From an uncultured Bacillota bacterium (lineage in GTDB: Bacteria; Bacillota; Clostridia; Lachnospirales; Lachnospiraceae), in NCBI GenBank assembly GCA_958352855.1, contig CATWQE010000007.1, positions 1 through 64,000 of the forward strand: 64,000 nucleotides of DNA, written 5' to 3'. Below, in pieces: positions 24,668-33,822 of this stretch (within the stretch, counting starts at the first letter, position 1; every line of letters begins with the position of its first letter). Both the position numbers and the translations under genes were made by a program. The notes under the pieces were generated by a model. It made no database searches and was not told the origin of the DNA. It worked only from the letters and a program-made list of their open reading frames with translations.

Positions 24668-25564
24668 TTAGTGCAGGGTGTCCAGATATTTACCATCTAA
24701 GACGTCTTTTAAATACTGGCCATACTGGTTTTTCTTTAATACTTCATAAACTTCCAGAACATCTTCTTTGGAAATCCATCCGTTTAAGTAAGCAATTTCT
24801 TCCAGGCAGGCAATCTTACGGTGCTGATGGCTTTCCATGGTTTTCACAAAGTTGGTTGCTTCTACCAGACTTTCGTGAGTACCGGTATCCAGCCAGGTAA
24901 AGCCCTGTCCTAAAAGTTCTACATTTAAGCTGCCTTCTTCCAGATAAATGCGGTTTAAGTCTGTGATTTCCAGTTCGCCTCTTGCACTTGGTTTTAAGTT
25001 TTTCGCATATTCTACTACTTTGTTGTCATAGAAATAAAGTCCTGTAACACAGTAATTACTCTTTGGATGTTCTGGTTTCTCTTCAATGGAAATTGCTTTG
25101 CCTTCCTGATTGAACTCTACAATACCAAAACGTTCCGGGTCATCGACATAGTAGCCGAATACAGTTGCGCCTTTGCCTGTTTCCGCATTTTCTACGGCTG
25201 CTTTTAAGCGTTTTTTCAGACCATGACCTGCGAAAATATTGTCTCCAAGAACCATGGCAACACAGTCATTGCCAATAAATTCCTCACCAATGATAAATGC
25301 CTGTGCCAGACCGTCCGGGCTTGGCTGAACAGCATAGGAAAGCTGTACGCCGAACTGATGACCGTCGCCTAAGAGCTCCTGGAATCTAGGGGTATCCTGT
25401 GGTGTGGAGATAATGAGGATTTCACGAATTCCTGCATTCATCAGCACAGAAAGAGGATAGTAAATCATGGGTTTGTCATAAATTGGTAAAAGCTGCTTGG
25501 ATGTTACCATAGTCAGGGGATAAAGGCGGGTTCCGGAACCGCCGGCTAAAATAATTCCTTTCAT
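24668..25564 (-). CDS. rmlA: Glucose-1-phosphate thymidylyltransferase
   Basis: Makes dTDP-glucose from dTTP and glucose-1-phosphate, the entry to the rhamnose pathway for cell-wall or surface polysaccharide. The 298-residue protein opens with KGIILAGGSGTRLYPLT, and has LGDNIFAGHGL, EEKPEHPKSN and FTWLDTGTHESL, all RmlA landmarks. First gene of the operon. It is preceded at 25614-25644 by a promoter with a 19-base spacer that carries a dyad, the form activated by MerR-family proteins, and a MerR-type gene lies directly upstream. Confidence 0.96.
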   Translation of the reverse strand: MKGIILAGGSGTRLYPLTMVTSKQLLPIYDKPMIYYPLSVLMNAGIREILIISTPQDTPRFQELLGDGHQFGVQLSYAVQPSPDGLAQAFIIGEEFIGNDCVAMVLGDNIFAGHGLKKRLKAAVENAETGKGATVFGYYVDDPERFGIVEFNQEGKAISIEEKPEHPKSNYCVTGLYFYDNKVVEYAKNLKPSARGELEITDLNRIYLEEGSLNVELLGQGFTWLDTGTHESLVEATNFVKTMESHQHRKIACLEEIAYLNGWISKEDVLEVYEVLKKNQYGQYLKDVLDGKYLDTLH

Positions 25565-25613
25565 AAAGGTTCTCCTTTTGTTTGTAACTGGATTTTCGAG
25601 TTTCTATGGTTGC

Positions 25614-25644
25614 ATTATATAAGGTGACGTTACGTCATCTGCAA
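25614..25644 (-). promoter_or_regulatory. MerR-type promoter of the rml operon
   Basis: On the minus strand TTGCAG (25639-25644), 19 bases, TATAAT (25614-25619). The spacer carries TGACGT and ACGTCA around one central base (25625-25637), a perfect 13-bp dyad. A 19-bp spacer with an internal dyad is the hallmark of promoters that MerR proteins untwist. Confidence 0.65.
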
Positions 25645-25672
25645 GAGCTTTTTTCAAAAATTTACACAAATT

Positions 25673-26860
25673 TTAGAATGTCCGGGTTTTACAGAGAAAA
25701 ATCCCGGCTTCTTTGGTAATGTGAAAAGCAGTTTTCGTCTTTTTTGTCACAAAGCTTCGGAATTCCTTGTATCGGTCCAGAAGGTATTGATTCTGATTTC
25801 CATGACAGGAAAGTATGTATTCAATCAGGGGCTCCGGCGCATCCACTTCCAGGCGGTCTTCATAGGAACGCCAGGTAATGTTGGAAAAGTAAGGGGAGAG
25901 CAGTTTTTCTCCATTTTCTTTTCCAAACTTCTCATAAAGCTTTTCCCCGGATAGGATAATGCGGCTGTCAAACTCCTGAACTAAATCGCTGATTTCCCTC
26001 ATATGTGCAATTCCATAAGCGCTGCACAGGAAGCTTCCTCCCGGTTTTAATACCCGCTGGACTTCCCCACAAACCTTTGGAATATCACAGTAGAACAGCA
26101 CATGATTGGCAATGACCAGGTCAAAGCTGTGGCCAGGATAAGGAAGCTGATGGCAATCAAAGGCAGAAAAGGAAAAACGCTGGTCAAGTGTGCCAATTTC
26201 ACGCTTTGCATCCCGAAGCATTCCTTCGGAAATATCGCTGAGAGTTACAGAGACATTTTGAGGAAGTTTGTCTCTGTTTTCTGCCCAGAGGGCGCCGCTG
26301 CCACAGCCTATTTCCAGAATCTTCATGCCCTCTTTTATGCTACACTGCTCAAAAAGCCAGGGAAACCATCCTTGCTTATTCATGGAATACAGGCTGTGCA
26401 GACGGATTCTGGCAGAAATATTGGAAGAATTCTGATATTGGGTTTTCAGGCTTTTTTCCATGTTGGTCAGGTGAATCAGGTTTAGCATGCGGCTCCAGTT
26501 AATGCTATGCTGTGTGCGGATTTCCTGGGTGGTATCTTCAATGGCTTTCTCTACCAGTTGAAGCTGTTCAATGCGGTCACGAATGAGTTTTTGCTGCATG
26601 TTCAGGGAATTCAGCATAAAGTGAAAATCTGTGTCATTGATGGTCATTTCCTTAATGTCATCCAGAGAGAATCCCAGATATTTCAGCAGAAGAATCTGCT
26701 GCAGCCGGGCAAAATCCTGTTCTGTATAGAAACGGGAGCCGGAAGGGGATACATAGGATGGTTTTAAGATGTTTTGTTTGTCATAAAAACGTACTGTACG
26801 GACTGAGATATTTGCCATGCGGGCAAACTGTCCGGAGGTGTAGTAGCCGGGAAGGTTCAT
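25673..26860 (-). CDS. MerR-family regulator fused to a SAM-dependent methyltransferase
   Basis: The first 110 residues are a complete MerR DNA-binding domain (TSGQFARMANISVRTVRFYD, then GFSLDDIKEM and a coiled-coil helix). Residues from about 170 form a class I methyltransferase with motif I ILEIGCGSGALW, FDLVIANHVLFY (motif IV region) and VLKPGGSFLC. Both parts are intact in one 395-codon frame with AAAGGAGG before the ATG. The methyltransferase may be the effector-sensing module or act on a small molecule. Its stop lies 108 bases upstream of rmlA on the same strand, and the MerR-type promoter is between. It probably controls itself and rml. Confidence 0.85.
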   Translation of the reverse strand: MNLPGYYTSGQFARMANISVRTVRFYDKQNILKPSYVSPSGSRFYTEQDFARLQQILLLKYLGFSLDDIKEMTINDTDFHFMLNSLNMQQKLIRDRIEQLQLVEKAIEDTTQEIRTQHSINWSRMLNLIHLTNMEKSLKTQYQNSSNISARIRLHSLYSMNKQGWFPWLFEQCSIKEGMKILEIGCGSGALWAENRDKLPQNVSVTLSDISEGMLRDAKREIGTLDQRFSFSAFDCHQLPYPGHSFDLVIANHVLFYCDIPKVCGEVQRVLKPGGSFLCSAYGIAHMREISDLVQEFDSRIILSGEKLYEKFGKENGEKLLSPYFSNITWRSYEDRLEVDAPEPLIEYILSCHGNQNQYLLDRYKEFRSFVTKKTKTAFHITKEAGIFLCKTRTF

Positions 26861-26893
26861 GGGAATCCTCCTTTCTGTGGAAAATAGTGGTTA

Positions 26894-26908
26894 GGGTTAT
26901 TATAACCC
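26894..26908 (-). promoter_or_regulatory. Palindrome over the -10 box of the MerR-methyltransferase gene
   Basis: GGGTTAT-T-ATAACCC, perfect over 15 bases. On the minus strand it contains TATAAT (26899-26904), about 40 bases before the ATG at 26860, and a second dyad ACCC-CTCT-GGGT overlaps it just upstream. A bound protein would cover the -10 box, as in autorepression. Confidence 0.5.
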
Positions 26909-26937
26909 AGAGGGGTGGGAGTGTATAGGACTTCTTT

Positions 26938-27549
26938 TTAGATGAATTTTAATAGTTGGTGAAGTTGGTGTGCTTTGCCATTGTGCGTAGGAATTGTGGT
27001 ACGTGTATCAAATGGTTTGAAATGGTTCTGAATATAAAAATTTAGGAGGAAATCATTATCCTCACACTCCAGAAATTCTATGATACCTCCAATGGAATAT
27101 TGGAGATTGGATATGGTCTTTAGGGCAAACCCTAAAAGAACAGAACCGGAAATTTGTTGTTCTTTAGGCAGAGAATAATTTTTGCCTAATTGAGCAATTA
27201 AATAAGCAGCAGTAGTATAGGAGTTTGTTTTTGGATTTAGAATACTGACACGAGCAAGTTTCTTTGCCATTGTTTTGCTGATATTTGCGGCGCATATAGA
27301 AATGGGTTTTATCGCAAGTGAAAAATAACCGACCAGGGCTGCATCACTTTCAGAAAACACAAGATAGGTAATAGATTGGTCTTTTTTTGTAAATTCGATT
27401 GCATTATGTAATAAAAAGAATTCTACGTCGGGATTGCCTGGACAAGAGAAATCGGAGAGTAACTTATAAAGACTGTGCTCTCCGATATAGGTCGGCTGGT
27501 CTTTATCCAAATATACTCGAAGATTGATAATAAAGTATTGATTAGACAT
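26938..27549 (-). CDS. GNAT-fold acetyltransferase, probable type II toxin
   Basis: This 203-residue protein has GNAT landmarks: VGYFSLAIKPI (strand 4), KLARVSILNP, YLIAQLGKNYS and the acetyl-CoA region SGSVLLGFALKTI, then IEFLECEDNDFLLNFYIQNH and FKPFDTRTT. The pattern GG-x-x-x-ECED with F-Y-x-x-x-x-F is that of GNAT proteins found beside small partner proteins in Firmicutes. The start lies one base after the stop of a 58-codon gene, so the two are coupled. It may acetylate aminoacyl-tRNA as TacT-type toxins do; that is an analogy only. Confidence 0.75.
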   Translation of the reverse strand: MSNQYFIINLRVYLDKDQPTYIGEHSLYKLLSDFSCPGNPDVEFFLLHNAIEFTKKDQSITYLVFSESDAALVGYFSLAIKPISICAANISKTMAKKLARVSILNPKTNSYTTAAYLIAQLGKNYSLPKEQQISGSVLLGFALKTISNLQYSIGGIIEFLECEDNDFLLNFYIQNHFKPFDTRTTIPTHNGKAHQLHQLLKFI

Positions 27550-27550
27550 A

Positions 27551-27727
27551 TTATTTTTTCCTTTTTGCCATTAAATTTAAGATTTCCTTTGGGTTTGTTA
27601 ATTCTCGTCCAGGAAGTGGCTGTTTGGGAATGCGGTCATGGTCTGCCTCTTCAAGAGCAGTAACAAAACGTTGGACACTTTTGGGATTAGATATAACAAA
27701 ACTATGAGTAATGCTTGAAGTAGCCAT
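27551..27727 (-). CDS. Small partner of the GNAT protein, probable antitoxin (58 aa)
   Basis: A 58-codon frame with a strong AAGGAGG 8 bases before its ATG at 27727. The product begins MATSSITHSFVISNPKSVQR and has EEADHDRIPKQPLPGRELTN later, ending in a basic tail. Position, size and one-base gap to the GNAT gene fit an antitoxin. It is not a ribbon-helix-helix that I can recognise. Confidence 0.65.
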   Translation of the reverse strand: MATSSITHSFVISNPKSVQRFVTALEEADHDRIPKQPLPGRELTNPKEILNLMAKRKK

Positions 27728-27928
27728 AATAAAACCTCCTTGTTCATGTGGGTATGTATGTTAATAATACATTTATTTGTAATTTCAGTATATGCAGATT
27801 TTCTGGAAAAGGCAATGGGTATATTATGAATAATTTTTGAAAAATTTATAATCAAGATATTAAGTATTTTATCTGTTAGAGGAGATAGTTTAATTGGATA
27901 TCAAGTTTGAAATTAATCTTGCTCAACC

Positions 27929-27974
27929 GAAAAAACATTGGAACAGCGGTTCTTTCGCTGCTACAATGTTTTTA
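27929..27974 (-). terminator. Terminator of the YesMN operon
   Basis: AAAAACATTG (27931-27940) pairs with CAATGTTTTT (27964-27973), with an inner stem CAGCG/CGCTG around a 7-base loop. On the minus strand it is followed by TTTTTTCGG, 8 bases after the stop of the response regulator. Confidence 0.8.
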
Positions 27975-27980
27975 ATATTT

Positions 27981-29585
27981 CTAAGTTGCCGGTATCCCCT
28001 TTCTCTCCCTATATACCGAAGGCGACATACCTAATTTCTTCTTAAAGCTGTTACTGAAATAATACTGGTTTGCATAGCCGCATTTCATACTGATTTCTTT
28101 TAGAGAAAGATTTGTGGATTCCAGATAATAACAGGCTCTTTCTATCCGAAAAGCCGCAATGGTGTCACTGATGCTTTGACCGGAGACTTTTTTAAACAAA
28201 GAACTCAGGTATGCAGGGCTGATGTTTGCGTGTCTTGCAATGTCATTGAGGCACAGGGAGCTGCTTTCAAAGTTTTCTTTTATATATCCCAAAGCTATGG
28301 TATATATCTGATTGTGATAACTCTGCAGGGAAGAATCCAGTTTTTCGCACACTAAAGCACACAGGTGCGTCAGCCATCTTACAAACTGTTCATAGGTACG
28401 GAAGGAGTCAAATCTGGTATAAACCTGGATGATTTCCTTTTCTAAATCTTCTGTATCCAGATTCATTTCATATAAAAATTTCAAAATCCGTCCCAAAAGG
28501 GAATAAATTCTAATAAACACCAGATTTTTGTCCTGTATTTTTTCTAATAAATTTTGAAAATAACAAGTAAGCCATTGCTCAATTGCGTTTAAGTCTTTGG
28601 AACAAATAAGGCGTATCAGTTCTTCTTCGGTATTTTCCGAAAAAGACAGGAGGCTGAATTCTTTGCCAAGTGCTTCTCTTGCATCAAAAATATTTTTATG
28701 AGGAAAGAAAAAGCGATATTTCAGTGCATGAGAAGCGCTGGCAAAAGATACTGGAAGTTTCCAGATATTATCAGCAATGCTTCCAATTCCTATGTTTAGT
28801 GAAAGAACATTGTTTTTGCATAATTCAACCATAGAGGAGGCTACTTTATGTATGGATTGAAGAAAGTGCTGAGGATGTTTCGTATTTTGTCCTATAATAC
28901 AAATAACCCCACTGAATTCCTTTAGATAAAAAACATGGTCAAAAATCTGCATTTGTTCTTTTACTAAATCCAGGACATTTAAAAGCTGAATCTGGTACTG
29001 AGTAAAATCTAATTCAGGTTTAGATGAGTTAGTTTCTGCTTCAATGATAAGCACATGGAAATAGTCATAGTCAAACTTTAAGTCTAAATATTCAAGATAC
29101 TGGCTCAAGTGTGCGGCTGGATTTTCTCCAGGATAATGTAACAGGTCATGAAAGAATTTTTCTGTCATAACAGGTCGGCTGGCCTTTACTAATTCCGTAT
29201 TTTTTTGTGTGCGGTCTATTTCTGTAAAAGCATTTTTGACTTTTTCTGTAAGATAACTGTAATCCAGAGGTTTCTCAATATAATCATATACCCCCAGGCG
29301 GATAGCGCGTTTGGCATACTCAAATTTGTCATATGCACTTACAAGAATTACTTTTATAAAGGGCTGGATTTCCTGGGCTTTCTGACTCAGGGAAATACCA
29401 TCTAAATCAGGCATTTCAATATCTGAAATAATTAAATCTACATGGGAACTTTTCAAGGTATCTAAGGCAGAAAGACTATTATATTTTACAGCAACTACGT
29501 TTGCATCCAGGGATTTCCAGTCAATATTTTTCTCAATTCCTTCTGCTGTAAGGCAGTTATCATCTACAATCATTACTTTCTTCAT
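27981..29585 (-). CDS. Response regulator with AraC-type output (YesN-like)
   Basis: The N-terminal receiver has DD at 8-9, phosphoacceptor Asp55 in LIISDIEMPDLDG and Lys in YIEKPLDY. The middle 300 residues are a helical linker. The C-terminal 100 residues form an AraC double HTH (NDIARHANISPAYLSSLFKK, then ISMKCGYANQYYFSNSFKKK). The start at 29585 has GGAGG and lies inside the kinase gene (26-base overlap), so expression is coupled. It probably activates the divergent sugar importer at 31562. Confidence 0.92.
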   Translation of the reverse strand: MKKVMIVDDNCLTAEGIEKNIDWKSLDANVVAVKYNSLSALDTLKSSHVDLIISDIEMPDLDGISLSQKAQEIQPFIKVILVSAYDKFEYAKRAIRLGVYDYIEKPLDYSYLTEKVKNAFTEIDRTQKNTELVKASRPVMTEKFFHDLLHYPGENPAAHLSQYLEYLDLKFDYDYFHVLIIEAETNSSKPELDFTQYQIQLLNVLDLVKEQMQIFDHVFYLKEFSGVICIIGQNTKHPQHFLQSIHKVASSMVELCKNNVLSLNIGIGSIADNIWKLPVSFASASHALKYRFFFPHKNIFDAREALGKEFSLLSFSENTEEELIRLICSKDLNAIEQWLTCYFQNLLEKIQDKNLVFIRIYSLLGRILKFLYEMNLDTEDLEKEIIQVYTRFDSFRTYEQFVRWLTHLCALVCEKLDSSLQSYHNQIYTIALGYIKENFESSSLCLNDIARHANISPAYLSSLFKKVSGQSISDTIAAFRIERACYYLESTNLSLKEISMKCGYANQYYFSNSFKKKLGMSPSVYRERKGIPAT

Positions 29586-31380
29586 CGTTTTCCTCCATCT
29601 GGTCAAATTCAATGGTAATGGATGTGCCTTTAAATAAATGGCTTTCAATGGCAATACTTCCATTTCCAAAATAAGGATTAGAAATTCGTTTATTTACATT
29701 TCCAATACCAAAATGTCTTTCATAATTTACAATCTTTTCATCCAGTGTTTTTCTCAATTCCTGAAGCTGTTCCTCCTTCATCCCAATACCATTATCTGTG
29801 ATAGAAATGAGAACCGTATCATCTCCATAGGAAAGATTAATGGAAATATGAATTTCAGGTGTACTCTGGGAGATACCATGCAGGATGCTGTTTTCCAGAA
29901 ATGGCTGGAGTGTAAATTTACATATCAAAAAGTTATCAATGCCATCTTCCATATTGATTTCCCAGGTAAGGTTGTCATTATGACATAATTTTTCAATTTC
30001 CAGGTATAGTTTTGCAATGGTTAATTCATCGCGGATGGATATTAAATCTTTTGATTTTCTAAGGGTCATGCGGTAAAAACGGGTAAGGTTTGTCAGCATC
30101 TGATTGGCAATATCTAATTTCCCAAGGGACTGACAGGTTTGGATAGAACCCAGAATGTTATAAAGAAAATGAGGATTAATCTGGGACTGAAGAAGCTGAT
30201 ATTTTAACCGTTCTTCCGCAAGTGACAGCTCCAGAATAGACTGGAGATTATCATTTAAGGAATGCTGCATTTTTTGAAAGGTCACGCCTAGTTTATCAAT
30301 CTCATCAAAAGTTTCAGGATTGCGGTTTTGGGGTACTAAATTCTGAAGATTGTTATTATAAGCGTCTAACTGCAAGGTTTCCATAGCTTTTGATAATACT
30401 TTAATCCGTCTGGTAAGATTTTTGGAAAACATGATAACTACCAGAACCGTCAAAGGAAGAGAGATTAAAACGGTTAACAGGATGCTGTTAATTAGTACAT
30501 GGGTATTTTGCCTGATATAAGAATCAGGAATTTCCGTTACATGAAGCCAGCCATTTTGTAATTGGGCAGTATGGTAGGTAATGTGAGATTCCTTTTTAAT
30601 AGGATTCTTATTCTGGAATAAAAAATCAGATTTTTCCTTATCAAGAGTGGTAGAGATTAAAGCTTCATTATTGCTGGCAATGATTTTTCCGTTATCGGTA
30701 AGGATATAGCTGGAAATGCTCTTATCCTGAAAGCTTTCCTGCAGGATAGAAGAAAATTCGGATGCATTTAGATGGATCATATAAGCATACTCTAAAGTTC
30801 CTGTATCCGGATGCTTTAAAATTCTGCAACAGGCAAGGGTATCTGATATATCATGAGTATTGGATACCAGAAAAGGAATAGACAGCCCTTCCTGGTAAAA
30901 CCAGATAGAGGATGTTCCCGGATTTTCCAGAGCATTGCCGGGAAGCTGAAAATCTGAGAGACTGGATAATGGAAAGAAGTATAAGTTTTCCTGAGCCCCC
31001 ATATGTTCATCCGGCAGAAATATACTGATATAGGTTAAATTAAAGGATGCCTGAAACATGGATAAATTACTTCGGGCTTCTGACAGAGCAGTTAATGTAT
31101 CCTCAGGTGTTTCTGCCTGCATTAAATGATACATATCATATTGGAGTGAGTCAGCTACGTTTTCTACTTGCAGCAGACGGTTATAGAATTGTGTATGCAG
31201 TTGTTCGTCAGAAGAAATAGAAGCATTCAGAATCTTATCTTCTGCAATATTATAGGAAACAGCATAAGAAATTCCACCTATAATGAAAATAGGGATTAAT
31301 GTACATAACAAAAAAGCACATAAAAGTTTGGTCTGAAAATGAGAAAAATAAATCCTTGAAGTCTTTATGAATTTTTTCAT
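29560..31380 (-). CDS. Sensor histidine kinase (YesM-like)
   Basis: This 606-residue membrane kinase has a helix at about 15-40, an extracellular region of about 240 residues, a second helix near 290-310, a HAMP domain, then the His_kinase domain with INPHFLYNILGSI (phospho-His) and an ATPase domain with ENSILHGIS and DNGIGM. This type senses extracellular sugars or binding-protein complexes. It is divergent from the importer, with 181 bases between the starts, a standard arrangement for control of glycan uptake. Confidence 0.92.
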   Translation of the reverse strand: MKKFIKTSRIYFSHFQTKLLCAFLLCTLIPIFIIGGISYAVSYNIAEDKILNASISSDEQLHTQFYNRLLQVENVADSLQYDMYHLMQAETPEDTLTALSEARSNLSMFQASFNLTYISIFLPDEHMGAQENLYFFPLSSLSDFQLPGNALENPGTSSIWFYQEGLSIPFLVSNTHDISDTLACCRILKHPDTGTLEYAYMIHLNASEFSSILQESFQDKSISSYILTDNGKIIASNNEALISTTLDKEKSDFLFQNKNPIKKESHITYHTAQLQNGWLHVTEIPDSYIRQNTHVLINSILLTVLISLPLTVLVVIMFSKNLTRRIKVLSKAMETLQLDAYNNNLQNLVPQNRNPETFDEIDKLGVTFQKMQHSLNDNLQSILELSLAEERLKYQLLQSQINPHFLYNILGSIQTCQSLGKLDIANQMLTNLTRFYRMTLRKSKDLISIRDELTIAKLYLEIEKLCHNDNLTWEINMEDGIDNFLICKFTLQPFLENSILHGISQSTPEIHISINLSYGDDTVLISITDNGIGMKEEQLQELRKTLDEKIVNYERHFGIGNVNKRISNPYFGNGSIAIESHLFKGTSITIEFDQMEENDEESNDCR

Positions 31381-31561
31381 GGAAATTCTCCTTTGTGTTG
31401 ATTTAGCTTAAAGTCATTATAAGAGAAAGAAAAATCTCTTTCAACAAGGATAAAAATAATATAAACGAATCGAAAGATATTGTATTTTAGAAAAAAGGAC
31501 TCTTTGTTATTCTTAGTTCATCAAAGTAATGGGCAGGAAGCCCGGACAGGAGGATTTAAGA

Positions 31562-32848
31562 ATGAGAAAGAAGATCGTGAGCGTGTTACTGGCAGGTGTC
31601 ATGGCAATGGGAATGTTAGCAGGATGTGGCAGCTCCAAAGAAAGTGAAGGTGGAGATAATGCTGCGAAAGCAGAAGAAGGTGGAAAGAAAGACGGAGAGT
31701 ATGATTTGACGCTATATAGCATCAATACCACAGATCCTGATTTTGATGGCTGGCTGGAGAATGTAGAGGAGGCTACCGGACTTAATATCAATGTAATTGC
31801 AGCACCGACAGATTCTGATACCCGCCAGCAGAAGATTACCACAATTTTATCTACGGGCGACGATTCGGTTGATATTATTGAAATCAATGATGAAATGAGC
31901 GCTGCATTTAAAAATTCAGGATGGCTGGAAGGACTGAATGATACCGTTATGACCGAAGACATTCGTGATGAGTTTGCTAAGGGATATGTAGAAAATATGA
32001 TTACAGACAAAGACGGAAATATTGTTGGAGTTCCCGGATATGCTGGCTACCTTGCCTTTTGGGTAAACCAGGAGATTATGGATGAAGTTGGAATTACAGA
32101 AATTAATACGAAAGAAGACTTCATGAAATATATGGAAGCTGTTTCTGCGGATGGAAGATACGGATATGGTGGTTCCTGGGAAAAAACATATGTATTTAAT
32201 GAGATTGCACAGTTTGTAAATATGTTTGGCGGAGATTATTTTGACTGGACCAAAGCTGAAAACAAAGAAGCGATTCAGTTTTTAAAAGATATGGTGGATA
32301 ACAGCCAGACGCCAATTGACCAGATTGCAGATAAATATGAGCAGATGAATCCAAAGGCAAATGATGGAAAATATGGAAGCTGGTTTATGTGGGGACTTGG
32401 AACTGATTATGAAAAAGCAGGTATGTTGGGAGAAGACAAGATTCATATGGCTATGGTTCCAGATTTCAGCGGAAAGGGAGAGAGAGCTATTTTTACAGAT
32501 TCCTGGAGTTATGTGCTGAATACTGCGTCTAAGAATAAAGAGGCAGCAATTAAGTTCCTTCAGTATATGGCAGATGAAGGGGGGATGGCAGCATCATATG
32601 AAGCCTTTGACAGATATCCTGCAAGAGCGGATGTGGCTGAGAAGATAGTTCCAGATACAGACCCTGCAAAAGAAATGTATTCCCGTTATGCTTCTGAATG
32701 TACTGTTTCAGGACGTCCAATGCTTCCACAAACCATGGAATTTATTACCGATATGGGTACTATTTTCCAGTCCTGTATGAAGGATGAGATTTCTGTAGAT
32801 GAATTTTGTGAGAAAGCACAGGAATTAGTAGAAAAATATAGTGAGTAA
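31562..32848 (+). CDS. Sugar ABC transporter substrate-binding lipoprotein
   Basis: This 428-residue protein has a lipoprotein signal peptide (RKKIVSVLLAGVMAMG, lipobox LAGC about residue 22) and the family-1 solute-binding fold (ATGLNINVIAAPTDSDTRQQ, VPGYAGYLAFWVN). The start at 31562 has AGGAGG; the frame from 31529 does not. It heads the plus-strand operon of two permeases, GH172 and a second binding protein. A stem-loop at 32879 lies between it and the permeases, so more of this protein than of the permeases is expected. Confidence 0.92.
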   Translation: MRKKIVSVLLAGVMAMGMLAGCGSSKESEGGDNAAKAEEGGKKDGEYDLTLYSINTTDPDFDGWLENVEEATGLNINVIAAPTDSDTRQQKITTILSTGDDSVDIIEINDEMSAAFKNSGWLEGLNDTVMTEDIRDEFAKGYVENMITDKDGNIVGVPGYAGYLAFWVNQEIMDEVGITEINTKEDFMKYMEAVSADGRYGYGGSWEKTYVFNEIAQFVNMFGGDYFDWTKAENKEAIQFLKDMVDNSQTPIDQIADKYEQMNPKANDGKYGSWFMWGLGTDYEKAGMLGEDKIHMAMVPDFSGKGERAIFTDSWSYVLNTASKNKEAAIKFLQYMADEGGMAASYEAFDRYPARADVAEKIVPDTDPAKEMYSRYASECTVSGRPMLPQTMEFITDMGTIFQSCMKDEISVDEFCEKAQELVEKYSE

Positions 32849-32878
32849 AGAACATAACAACTTAACAGGGAAAAAACG

Positions 32879-32900
32879 CCGCAGGAAACAAAGCCTGCGG
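32879..32900 (+). terminator. Intercistronic stem-loop after the binding-protein gene
   Basis: CCGCAGG (32879-32885) pairs with CCTGCGG (32894-32900) around an 8-base loop. Only a weak T tract follows (TGTATTT), so it fits partial termination or mRNA stabilisation that raises the binding-protein transcript over the permeases. Confidence 0.65.
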
Positions 32901-32932
32901 TGTATTTCCTCAGATGATAGGAGGAGAAAAGA

Positions 32933-33811
32933 GTGACGATTAGTAAAAAATCAATGAAATGGATTCCCTGGATTTTGATTCTTCCAGTTGTACTTATTCG
33001 TGGTTTTACTACCTTATATCCGATTTTAGTAACTTTGAAAAATAGTTTATTTGATATAAAAGTTTTGTCAGGCGTTAATGAGTTTGTAGGTCTGGCGAAT
33101 TATGTAAATGTATTTAAAGATGACAAAGTACAGACATCCATATCATTTACTGTAATTTTTGTTGTTGTTTCCATGGTATTTCATGTGATTCTTGGTGTGG
33201 CGCTGGCTTTAATCCTAAATATGAAGTTTAAAGGCAGAAGATTTTTGCGAACCATTGTTTTAATTCCATGGGCCATGCCGGCAGTTGTTATTGGTATGGC
33301 AGCAAAGTGGGGCTTTAATAATGATTATGGACTGGTAAATGATTTTATACGGCGTTTCGTAGAAGATTTCCAGTATAACTGGTTAATTAATACCGGTTCT
33401 GCCAGGGCAGCGGTTATTGCTATGGATTTATGGAAAGACCTTCCGTTTTTTGCAATTTTAGTACTGTCAGGGCTTCAGTTTATTTCTGGAGATATTTATG
33501 AAGCTGCAAAGGTGGATGGAGCAAACGCAGTACAAAGCTTTTTCCGTATTACCCTGCCTTTAATTATGAAAAATGTGGTTACACTGTGTATTCCATTTAC
33601 ACTTTGGAGACTGACAACATTTGATCTTGTATATGCCATGACTTCAGGAGGTCCTGGTGAGGACACTTCGTTAATTGCTTACAGGATTACCACAGAGGCA
33701 TTTACAAACCTAAACGTGGGATATGCTGCTACGCTGGCGGTTATGTTATTCCTTGTAATGGCAGTCTTTAGTTTTATTAACATTAAGTTTATCAATAAGC
33801 TGGCAGATTAG
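32933..33811 (+). CDS. Sugar ABC transporter permease, first subunit (UgpA/LacF type)
   Basis: This 292-residue protein has six predicted helices and the cytoplasmic EAA loop EAAKVDGANAVQSFFRITLP (about 187-206), which contacts the ATPase. It starts with GTG at 32933 after AGGAGG. The second permease begins 11 bases after its stop. There is no ATPase gene in this operon. Confidence 0.9.
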   Translation: MTISKKSMKWIPWILILPVVLIRGFTTLYPILVTLKNSLFDIKVLSGVNEFVGLANYVNVFKDDKVQTSISFTVIFVVVSMVFHVILGVALALILNMKFKGRRFLRTIVLIPWAMPAVVIGMAAKWGFNNDYGLVNDFIRRFVEDFQYNWLINTGSARAAVIAMDLWKDLPFFAILVLSGLQFISGDIYEAAKVDGANAVQSFFRITLPLIMKNVVTLCIPFTLWRLTTFDLVYAMTSGGPGEDTSLIAYRITTEAFTNLNVGYAATLAVMLFLVMAVFSFINIKFINKLAD

Positions 33812-33822
33812 GAGGGGATGTC

